The notes beneath the pieces were generated by a model, which saw only the letters and a list, made by a program, of their open reading frames with translations, did no database searches and was not told the origin of the DNA. From assembly GCA_015179125.1 (NCBI GenBank), contig WHVA01000326.1:1-64000 (forward strand): a stretch of DNA of 64,000 bases, given 5' to 3'. A program made the translations under genes and the position numbers. Shown here in pieces: positions 55,901 to 64,000 of the stretch; position 1 is the stretch's first letter; every line of letters begins with the position of its first letter. The stretch comes from Gautieria morchelliformis (lineage: Eukaryota > Basidiomycota > Agaricomycetes > Gomphales > Gomphaceae).

Positions 55901-56893
55901 ACCCAGGCTCCAACTCGATGGCGTGGTCCCACAGCTTCCGTGGAGGCAGGGTATCAAACGACTCCTTGGAAAAGACGTCCTCGAACTCCGCAGGTACTCC
56001 GGAATTTCCGCCTCACTCTATCATGCCTCTTGAGGCTTCAGCAAGGCGTTGCGAAATATTTCCGGTGGCACGGATGTGTTCCGCTTCCGGCGGAAGGTTT
56101 ACGTACAGCAAGCGCTCCCCTTCCGCCAGAATGTCTTCCGGGCCGAGTCGGATGACGTCGGAATCGGAATTCGGAAGTGGGATCCGGTTCAAATTCCGCT
56201 TCCGAGTCTTCTTCTGCAAGCAGTGGATGGGGGCCAGAACGACATGTCTGTATGAGCCGTTCAGTCTTCCGCTGCTCCTGGCGCTCCTTCCGCACTTCCG
56301 ACCGGCACATGTGACAGTTGGCTGGACATCGACTCATCAGTACCTTCCGAGTCTGCCAATTGATCTCCGGGTTGTGCTCTGAAGCCAGGTAAACCCGAGG
56401 ATGATGTCTGCTTCCCCAGGCTGGTGACTGCAAAGGAAGTGCGTTCTGAGTGTCCATCGTAGCGGAGAATTGTGTCTACTATCTCCGTGATGGACCCTGC
56501 CTCATTGGGGCTTCCATCCACATTGAACACCGGGATTGCACGTTGCAACTTCCGCGTGGTCAGTCGGTTCCGTTCCACATAGTCCCGGTCCATAAACTGA
56601 CCAGTGGCCACGCAATCGACAAGGGCGGGTCCGGATTTGACTTCCGCCGTATCTGTCGTCTGGATCTCCACCTTAATGACTAGTGACTTGGGGCCAGGGG
56701 TGGCAGCCACAACATAGCGCTTCGGAAGGCATCTCTCCCAAGGGCGGATGCGGGATGGATGGGGTGTCAGATTTGGTTTTTGTGTGACTTTATCCGGTGG
56801 GTCTGTACGAAGTGAGGGGAGTGGGGGCTTTTCATTCTCTACTTCAAGACAGGCAAACCGGTTATGTACAGGCAGCAGGGGCACACATCTCAC
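52780..56893 (-). pseudogene. Gypsy-2 Pol region
   Basis: Protease to chromodomain as listed for the element, followed by about 70 residues of low-complexity Ser/Asp/Thr/Ala encoded within the LTR. Not one open frame; fossil with a few breaks. Confidence 0.88.
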
Positions 56894-58263
56894 CCGCTGC
56901 GTGTCACAAAATCCGATGCATCTTCCGCTTCCGGTAGACCATGTTCCGCATTTTCGGAAAGCTCTTCCGCAGTGGGCACTCCGTTTATGTCTGCAAGCGC
57001 GAGGAACTCTGGAAGGATCTCGAGTTTCTCTTCTGTGGTCATAAGCCGGATATCAAAGGCTTGGGGGCACTCGCGAGCGTAGTGGCCTGGTTGTCGGCAG
57101 CGGAAGCAGGTGATAGTTCCGTGGCCTTTTCCGCGCATGCGGTCAACATCCATCGGGGCAGGGCCACTCTTCGAGGGAGGAGGGCTATGGTTCCTAATAG
57201 GAGCAGGCGGAGCAAGCATCGGAAATAATTTCCGTGTGGGAATGAATGCGCTTCCGGGTTTTGGCACAGGTTGAGTAGGACGAGCGGAACTGCGTGTCGT
57301 GTTCCGACTCGTCTCCACGAAGGCCTCATTTGCCTCCCTGTTCCGAGAAACCTTCTGTGCAGCTTGGTACCACCCTTCTGGGTCATCAAAATCCGGAGCT
57401 CCATCCCCAAGCAGCGCAACTTGGTTCTGGAGCGTCGGATCAAGTCCTCGTCGGAATTTGATGACGATCGTCTTGTCGTCGTCATATTCCGCAAGGTCGA
57501 TGAGCTCCTGGAAGCGATCGATGTAGTCATCGACCGGATCTTTGGCCTGGTACCAGCTCGTCCCCTCGAGCTTTGTAAGGGCTGTGAGCTGCTCGTTTTT
57601 CGGGCAGAACTGGTCGGAAAATGTTTTCTCGAACGCGTCCCAGTCCCGGAAGTAGTTCCCCTTGCCCTTTGCTTCATGTCGGATCACCTTGTTTGCAAAA
57701 CGGGCTGCGCGGTCCGATTTGAAAAAGGACAACGTCCAGTGAATCCGAGCCTGGTCGTTCGGAAAGAGGTCTCCGACAATTGCGAAGTAGATGCTGCATG
57801 TGTTGAAGAATGCGCGTCCCTTCTCCCGATCTCCGTCAAAGTCCGCCGGAGTTGCGGGTTTGACCTTTGCTAACTTCGCGGACATCCTCTTTTCCGCTAG
57901 TTCCGCTTTTCCGAAATCCAGATCATCCAGCATTTCATTTCCACCACCTTGTGGAATATCTAACTTAGCCAAAATCGCTTGTAAGGCTGTTTCAATCGCG
58001 TCGGTCCTCATCCGGTTCCGCGTCAATTCCTCCTCCATATTCCGAAGACGATCGTCCGGATCCATGTTGGAAGGAGAAATATGGGACGGGATTTCCGGGG
58101 TTGGGAGCTCGACGTAAGAAGAGGGGCTGTCGTACGCTGTATGTGCGGAAGAGGTTGCGATCTCCGAGTCGCTGTCTCCGATTCCAAACGCACCTATGGC
58201 GAATGCAACGCACAGTACGACCGCCGGTCCTCTAGGGGAGAGACTTTTCTGCTGTAAGGGCAA
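56890..58263 (-). CDS. Gypsy-2 Gag
   Basis: About 457 codons. It has an N-terminal coiled-coil segment (RLRNMEEELTRNRMR), the Gag core (FDGDREKGRAFFNTC, AARFANKVI, TALTKLEGTSWYQA--PVDDYIDRFQELI) and a zinc knuckle CFRCRQPGHYAREC. The frame opens just inside the 5' LTR edge; the Met at about 58,065 is a plausible start. Confidence 0.88.
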   Translation of the reverse strand: MPLQQKSLSPRGPAVVLCVAFAIGAFGIGDSDSEIATSSAHTAYDSPSSYVELPTPEIPSHISPSNMDPDDRLRNMEEELTRNRMRTDAIETALQAILAKLDIPQGGGNEMLDDLDFGKAELAEKRMSAKLAKVKPATPADFDGDREKGRAFFNTCSIYFAIVGDLFPNDQARIHWTLSFFKSDRAARFANKVIRHEAKGKGNYFRDWDAFEKTFSDQFCPKNEQLTALTKLEGTSWYQAKDPVDDYIDRFQELIDLAEYDDDKTIVIKFRRGLDPTLQNQVALLGDGAPDFDDPEGWYQAAQKVSRNREANEAFVETSRNTTRSSARPTQPVPKPGSAFIPTRKLFPMLAPPAPIRNHSPPPSKSGPAPMDVDRMRGKGHGTITCFRCRQPGHYARECPQAFDIRLMTTEEKLEILPEFLALADINGVPTAEELSENAEHGLPEAEDASDFVTRSG

Positions 58264-58732
58264 CCCTGGCTAGTCGTGGAGATCACACTACCACACAACT
58301 GACAAGGGGAAATCCAAAGTATGTATAAATGAACAGAGCATACAAGAGAGGGGGTTCTCACCTGACAAGGGGAAATCCAAAGAGAAAAGTCTAAGGACCC
58401 CCAATGTCAGCGAGCCCGTATTATACTACGCTGCGCAGCCAGGGACAACGCTTGGCACCCGCCATCAACCCTGCATCCCCCTGACCCTTGATCGACCCTT
58501 GATGCCACCTATTATGCGAGTCGCTTGATTTCCGACACTGTTCCGGGGCGGAAGTCGGAAATTGGAGTGGAACTGGCAAGGCGAACGGAACTGGTGGAAG
58601 TTCTCCCAGAAGCGGAATCGTTCTCGAAAGCGGATGCGGAGATGGAATCGGAACCGGAAGCGGGGTCGGAAGTGGAGTCGGAACTGGGTGTGGTGTCGGA
58701 ACTGGAAATGGAAAACAGGGTGTCCCCTGACA
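58253..58732 (-). repeat. Gypsy-2 LTR (5' in element sense)
   Basis: 480 bp; directly abuts Gypsy-3 sequence at 58,733 without a matching duplication. Confidence 0.95.
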
Positions 58733-59928
58733 GACGATGCCCGGAAAGCGAAGGAAGCCGAGGAGGAAAGGGAGTGGCTATGCAAGGCGAAAGCTGAGGA
58801 GGAGCATAAGGCACGAGAAGCCGAGGAAGAAGCGAGGAGGACCTGGGAAGCCGAAGAACAGGCTCGGGAGGCCGAGAAGAAGGCCCAAGAGGAGGAGGCC
58901 AAGAAAGCCGAGGTAGCTACCCATGCTCATCCAAGACAACATCTTGATGGTATGATTAAGGAGTTTTGGGAGCGACAAGCCTCGGTTAGCCAAGAAATTT
59001 GGATACCATCGCCTGAGTTAGTGGTGGTGGATTCGGCTGCCGTGAAGGCTCGCATCTTGATGTCGATGCAAGCTCGGGAGCGGAATCAAGTGAAGGCGAA
59101 ACCGAAGGCAACGGGGGTGAAGAAACGGAAGGTGGCGGAGGAGGAGTCGGAAGAGGAAGAAGTGAGTTTTCCGTGATGACTCGGTTCGGCTACTGACTTG
59201 TGATTAGGAATTCCCTTGCGACAACTGCGACCGGCGAAGAGTCCCTTGCATACAGGGGACCAACATGGCGTGCTGAGATTGTAATGCACGCAAGGTCCAC
59301 TGCAGCTTTACCGAGGGCAAACGGAAGCATAGGGTCAGGGCCAGGACTGAGGTACCGGCAGCAAAGACACTGAGGTCAACTCCAATGAAGCCGACGGGTG
59401 CCAAACCGTTGGTTGAAATAAAAACGGGTCCTTCAGGGTCGGGATCCGGAAACGGATCTGGATTGCCCACCGAGGCCGGGCGGCCCAAGTTGATGGGCCT
59501 TTCCGGGGATCAGGCCTTGGCGGCCATTCGGGAGCTTCTGGCTCAACAAAATGCTCTTTTCGAGCGGATGCATGACAGGCTCCAGGGAATACTGGAGTTT
59601 TCCGAGAGAATGCATCGGCAAAACACTCGCCTTAGCAAGCGGGTTCAATGGTGGACGGGTGTGGCTGAAGAAGCCGGAGTTTGGGGTTCGGGTTCGGGTG
59701 CGGATTGGGAAGGGTTCGGGTTCGTGGGGGGATTGGGTTCGGGAAGTGGGGACAAGGGAAAGGAGAAGGAAGATCAGGGAGAGAGCGGGGACGGATACGG
59801 GATCGGGATCGGGATCAGGACATGGGGATGAGGATGCGGATAATGCGAGGGAAGGGGGTTCGGATGTGGAGTCGGGAAATGAAGATGGGATGGATGCGGA
59901 CGGGGATGCAACTATGAAAGAGGATTAG
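58733..59928 (+). pseudogene. Gypsy-3 antisense accessory gene: coiled coil plus Zn2Cys6-type cluster
   Basis: It occupies the same place and orientation relative to pol as the Gypsy-1 accessory gene, with the same order: Glu/Ala/Lys-rich coiled-coil-like region (58,740-58,915), linker, short intron-like gap with GT-AG ends near 59.2 kb, cysteine cluster C-x2-C-x6-C...C-x2-C-x6-C (59,217-59,303), Ser/Gly spacer, helical region (ALAAIRELLAQQNALFERMH), then a Gly/Asp-rich acidic tail. The 5' end is cut off by Gypsy-2. Broken fossil copy. The amino-acid sequences differ greatly from Gypsy-1 outside the cluster. Confidence 0.65.
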
Positions 59929-61192
59929 AATAATAATGTTTGTTTCGGAAAATGTGAATTTTTTTTCTTGGTGTTTTTTGTCTGGGGTTTGGAATCGGAA
60001 ACGGGAGTGATAGATGAACAGGGAATGAGTGGACCGATGTGGGGCCGAGAACTACAAGCATGAATATTCGGCAAGGCGGCCGAGATAGAACATAGCAAAA
60101 GAGTGTTTGTGTCTAACTAAGAAAGTGACCATATAATGAGTGAAAGGAAATGGGGAGCCGAAGCTTGGGTTCAAGGAACCCATGGTCCAGGCTTGGCAGG
60201 GTAGGCTGAGTGGAAGTCAGTCACGATCTCGGATGCATGGCCGAGTTCGGTCACGAGGACCCATGACGTCTCCTCCTCGGTACCTTCATAACCAGCCCAA
60301 TGGACAAGGTACAGGAGGTTACAAGGTCTACGGCGTCGGTTGATCTTGGAATCAAGGATCTCGGAAATCTCGTACTTGGTCTCACCGTCGATCTCGACTG
60401 GAGGCGGTGGAGACTGAACCTGGTTCGGAATGAGGTTTGGGGTCGTGGGTTTGAGCATTGAGACATGGAAGACTGGGTGGACTGCCCGAAGGCTGTCCGG
60501 AAGCCACAATATGTATGCTTGGGATCTGGCCTGGCCGATGCTCTCGAAGGGGCCAAGGTACTTTTCAGCCAACTGCTTCGAGGGCCGGGTTGTCTGGAAG
60601 AACTGCGCTTTTACAAACGCTAAGGATCCAATCGCGAACTCGGGGGTGGGAGCACGACACGTGTCAGCTGAGACCTGGTACTGAGATTGAGCGGATTTGA
60701 TTTGCTCTTTCAAGGCAGCGTGAAGCTGGTCAAGGTCGACTGCGAGGTCTCGGGCCTGAGAGGAAGTGAGGTCCCATTCAGGGTGAACTGTCAAGTTCGG
60801 GTTGTAGCCTTTGTTGGCAAAGAACGGCGAAATGCCAGTGGTGGCGCTGGGAGCATTATTGTATGCAAACTCGGCAAGCGGGAGCAACTCGGACCAATTG
60901 TCTTGTTGGTAGTTGCAATATACCCGGAGATATTGTTCGAGAGTTTGGTTTACATGTTCAGTTTGACCATCGTCTTCGGGGTGATATCTGGAGGTAAAAT
61001 GTAAGTTCATGTTGAGAGCTTTGCCGAGGGAATGGAAAAAGTGGGATGCAAATTCCGAACCTTGGTCCGATCTCACATGGCTTGGGACACCGTGCTTTGA
61101 GAACACATGCAAGACAAACAGGCAGGCTAGGTCGGCGGAAGTGATCATGTCGTACATTGGAATGAAGATGCTCTGCTTGGTTAGGCGGCAGA

Positions 61193-61684
61193 TGTTAGCA
61201 ACTAGGGGCTATGGCAGGGAAGGTTCAGTAGAGTTCTTAGAAAGCTAGAATCTAGAATCAAATGTACTCTCTCAGTGAATTTATTGTCACTGATGTATTA
61301 ATACAATACCTAGAATCAAATATACTACATGATTTTCAGTCAACATGTTATGAAAATACAAAGAATACTACTCGCCTCTCTCAGTGAATTTATTGTCACT
61401 GAGAGAGGAGTACAATCCTGTCTCAGAAGGCATATACGTGCACCCGGCCCTTTAGCGCCCAAGGGCTCGCGAGTCGAAGTCATTTCAAACTCCGCTGGGT
61501 GCCGCCTGTGAAAATAGGAATAACAGAATGAAATGGAGAGATAGAGAGTGACTGGAAAATTTCGAAAATAATCAGAGAAATAGATGCATGGTACAAGAAC
61601 AATGTGAGAAAGAATTGGAACACCATACAGTAAATCGAACATATTATGCTTGATTTTGGTGCAGGAGCATAAATGCACCCAACA
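61193..61684. mobile_element. Solo LTR inside Gypsy-3 integrase, perfect 5-bp TSD
   Basis: 492 bp, TGTTAGCAAC...CACCCAACA, flanked by GCAGA on both sides (61,188-61,192 and 61,685-61,689). It contains an internal repeat of CTCTCTCAGTGAATTTATTGTCACTGA (about 61,270 and 61,376). Superfamily uncertain (Copia or Gypsy). It inserted after Gypsy-3. Confidence 0.9.
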
Positions 61685-63308
61685 GCAGACTACCACGAGG
61701 ATCGCAGTGAATCCCGAGGATGCCGGCAACTGCTCAATGAAATCCATGGAGATGGAATTCCAAGGTTTTTCGGGTATCAGGAGCTGCTTGAGAGTGCCAT
61801 AGGGCCGGTGATGCTGTGACTTTGAACGGGAGCAAGTGGTACAAGACTTGCAGAAGTCGATGATGAAAGACCGAATTGCAGGCCAGGTGTATTCCCGGCA
61901 GATTAGAGCAAGGGTCTTGTTTTGGCCGAAATGTCCCGAGAGTACGTAGTCGTGTTTGTACTGAAGTACTCGGAGCCGGAGATTGTCGGCATCAGGAACG
62001 TATATGCGGCCGTCGTGGCATAGGAAGCCATCGTCGGTTTGCGTCCATCTCGGGTCGGAAGGATCACCGAGATGCCGGCAGGCAACAGGGTCGGATGTCA
62101 GGTTGGCTAAGATGTTGGCATGAAGCTTCTCGGAGTCCATCATAGTGCTTGCTCGGAGAATGGGTGCAAGCAGGTATGTTGCCTGGAGTGATTCCGATAA
62201 TTGTTGGTTTGTGAAAATCGGTCGGAAGTTTTGCGAGTTGACTGAGCCGTAGTCATTACCTCCCTCTTTAAGGTAGATGTCCCATCATCTAGTTAAAGCG
62301 TTGGGTTTTGTACCGAGCTTTCCGGGACAGAACTGAATAATGAGGTTAAATTGAGAGAGGAATTCAGACCAGCGGGCTTGTCGTCGGGTTAGCAACTTAG
62401 TGGTGGAAAAATACTCCAAGCTTTTGTGATCAGTGACAACGTCGATAGGGGAGCCGGAGCCCTCCAAGTAATGTCTCCAACGTTGAAATGCTTCAAAGAT
62501 TGCCAGTAGCTCTTTATCGTGGACATCGTAATTTAGTTCGGCACCGGAAAATGTTCGAGAGTGGAAAGTGACAGGATGAAGTTCGCCTGTGTCATCAAAC
62601 AGAGACAGGATCACGCTGAGGGCATAATCCGAGGTGTCAGTTTCCACGACCATAGGTCGGTCGGGAACCCAGTGTGACAGGATCGGAGCCAAAGTGAAAG
62701 CCTCCTTGAGGTAATTGAAGGAGTTTCGGCACTCTTCGGTAAATGCCCATGGGGTGCCTTTTCGGGTAAGCCGGGTGAGGGGAACAGTGATGTCGGAATA
62801 ATTGAAAATAAAGCGGCGGTAAAAATTGGTGAAGCCAAGGAAGGATTGTATGTCTTTGACCTTCCGAGGTTCAGGCCAATCGCGGATTGTTTGGACTTTG
62901 TCTCGGACATGGTAAATCCATCAGTAGAGAGCATATACCCGAGGAATTCCACAGAATCACGGTGCCATTCACATTTATTGGGTTTGGCGTAGAGACCATG
63001 TTTCTGAAGACGCCGCAATACTTCACGGACGTGTTCCGTATGTTTGACCGGGTCATCGGAGTAGATGAGTATGTCATCAAGGTACACGACAACGCATACA
63101 TTAAGCATATCTCCGAAGACGTCATTCATGAAACGTTGAAAGACCGCAGGACCATTGGTAAGACCGAACGGCATGACCAGCCATTCGAAAGAGCCGTAAC
63201 GGGTCCAGAAAGCTGTTTTCCACTCATCGCCTTCGGCAACTCAGACTAGATGGAATGCGTGCTGAAAGTCGATTTTTGTATAGATCCGAGCCTTTCGGGG
63301 CGCATGTT

Positions 63309-64000
63309 TTGGAACCCGTTGAACTAAATGTAAAACTGTGGTGTTAAACACAATTCTAAAGTTCAATCAGAGATTTGACTTTACAAGCACACGCAAGCTT
63401 CGAAACTATTTTAATGGAGAACCCAATTAAGAAATTATACTCCGGTGAACAATCAGAATCAGTATTGGTACAGGAAGTGTAGCAATAGAGATTTAACTGA
63501 ACACGTGTAGTTCTTAGATTGTGCAATACTTTGTGAGGTCAAAGAATGTTATTAGGCGTCCAAGGGTCCAGATACTTTAAGGGGGAAAGCTACCTAGAGT
63601 CTTAGGACCACGGGTTGAGTGAATTAAAGACAACAATAATCCCCAAGACGTGAAAAGATAGTTCTGCACTTGAACTCTTCCTCAGTTCAAGTATGTCACT
63701 ATTCTCGTGGCTTTTCTGGTTTTCCAACTCAACAAACGTAGGATATTAACTCACTTACCCTGAGTTAGGTTAATATCTGCAGTGCGTTGATTGATCAAGA
63801 AAGATCAATTACTCAAAAGGCTATTAACCCACTTAACTCAGAGTTAAGTTAATAAACTATTGCGTGAATTGAATAACTAATAACCAAGTCTATTAGATCA
63901 CTGCTCAGAGTGGCGTCTAATGGTACAGGATTACTAATCAGTTACTCTTAGTAATGTTGCTGTTCGCAGCGCGATTATTCAGAGCCTGCTGCAATTAAAA
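63309..64000. other. AT-rich sequence, probably another element running off the window
   Basis: Gypsy-3 homology stops near 63,308. What follows has no ORF of note. It contains short inverted repeats (TTAACTCACTTACCCTGAGTTAGGTTAA near 63,748; AACCCACTTAACTCAGAGTTAAGTTAA near 63,826; GATTGATC-AAGAAA-GATCAATTA near 63,788). It may begin as an LTR (TGTAAAACTG at 63,331), but the other end is outside. Confidence 0.4.

Larger units (their letters stand above)
52512..58732 (-). mobile_element. Gypsy-2: fairly young chromodomain Ty3/Gypsy element
   Basis: 6.2 kb with 480-bp LTRs at 52,512-52,991 and 58,253-58,732 that differ at about 5 bases. Parts on the reverse strand: Gag (58,263-56,890, knuckle CFRCRQPGHYAREC), protease (about 56,893-56,261), RT ([24 protein letters not shown]), RNase H ([16 protein letters not shown]), integrase (VDFIVELPESHGYD, SDRGPQF, HPQGDGQTGR), chromodomain (FLVKWEGYGYEENSW). 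Architecture complete, with a few breaks. The pol frame runs on into the downstream LTR. Flanking sequences come from two different elements and show no matching 5-bp duplication (GACAC against GACGA). No antisense accessory gene is present. Confidence 0.93.
58733..63308 (-). mobile_element. Gypsy-3: older chromodomain Gypsy element, truncated at both sides
   Basis: Reverse strand: RT (63,300-62,611, [25 protein letters not shown]), RNase H (62,692-62,285), integrase (62,143-60,330, interrupted by a solo LTR at 61,193-61,684), chromodomain (about 60,340-60,230, LVHWAGYEGTEEETSW). On the forward strand, downstream of pol, lies an antisense accessory frame (58,733-59,928). Gag, protease and both LTRs are missing within the window. 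Its sequence resembles Gypsy-1 in integrase and chromodomain but is clearly diverged. Fossil with several breaks. Confidence 0.88.

Noticed and set aside
58562-59176. A 204-codon fused protein starting in the Gypsy-2 LTR
   Set aside because: The frame crosses the junction between the Gypsy-2 LTR and the truncated Gypsy-3 accessory gene. It is a chance fusion of two fossils.
1-64000. CRISPR array, prokaryotic operons or tRNA genes
   Set aside because: No regularly spaced short repeats, no operon-like gene packing, and no sequence with a convincing tRNA A-box/B-box pair was seen. The DNA is eukaryotic.

Overview
This looks like genomic DNA from a mushroom-forming fungus (Basidiomycota, Agaricomycetes). 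Host genes are dense with introns of about 46-71 nt, nearly all with GT-AG ends. They have fungal orthologues, and the repeats are families typical of Agaricomycetes: chromodomain Gypsy, Copia, DIRS-like tyrosine-recombinase elements, Tad-like LINEs and hAT derivatives.

Layout. 0-3.1 kb is repeat debris: a Gypsy fragment with its LTR, a solo LTR with perfect target duplications, and two pieces of an unclassified repeated ORF family. 3.1-15.15 kb is a compact island of housekeeping genes: a BRAP/ETP1-type RING ligase (+), an Arp9-like chromatin-remodelling actin (-, tail to tail with the first), lanosterol synthase (+, divergent from ARP9), a peroxisomal-type CoA diphosphatase of the Nudix family (+), about 3 kb of decayed coding-like DNA containing a large hairpin, and RNA polymerase III subunit C11 (-, six exons including one of 7 nt). 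15.18-21.5 kb is a solo Gypsy LTR split by a 6.1-kb LINE, placed just upstream of the RPC11 start codon. 21.5-22.5 kb is a non-autonomous hAT with perfect 8-bp duplications. 23.6-31.6 kb is a young chromovirus (Gypsy-1) with near-identical LTRs and an extra gene on the opposite strand. 31.6-51.4 kb is a nested graveyard of Copia, Gypsy, DIRS-like and solo-LTR pieces. 51.45-64 kb holds a further truncated copy of the older Gypsy-R family, a fairly young second chromovirus (Gypsy-2) and an older third one (Gypsy-3), which is broken by another solo LTR.

Most notable system. Gypsy-1, and independently the diverged Gypsy-3, carry an antisense accessory gene between the pol gene and the 3' end. In both it encodes a charged, probably coiled-coil region, a GAL4-type six-cysteine cluster (C-x2-C-x6-C ... 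C-x2-C-x6-C), and a second helical region. GAL4-type clusters normally read CGG triplets, and Gypsy-1 is saturated with TTCCG on one strand along its whole length, through both sense and antisense genes and the LTRs. That the protein recognises its own element is only a hypothesis.

Limits. Exon structures were derived by eye from splice consensus and reading frame. Family names rest on recognisable motifs. No database search was possible. Old retroelements are described only as fossils.
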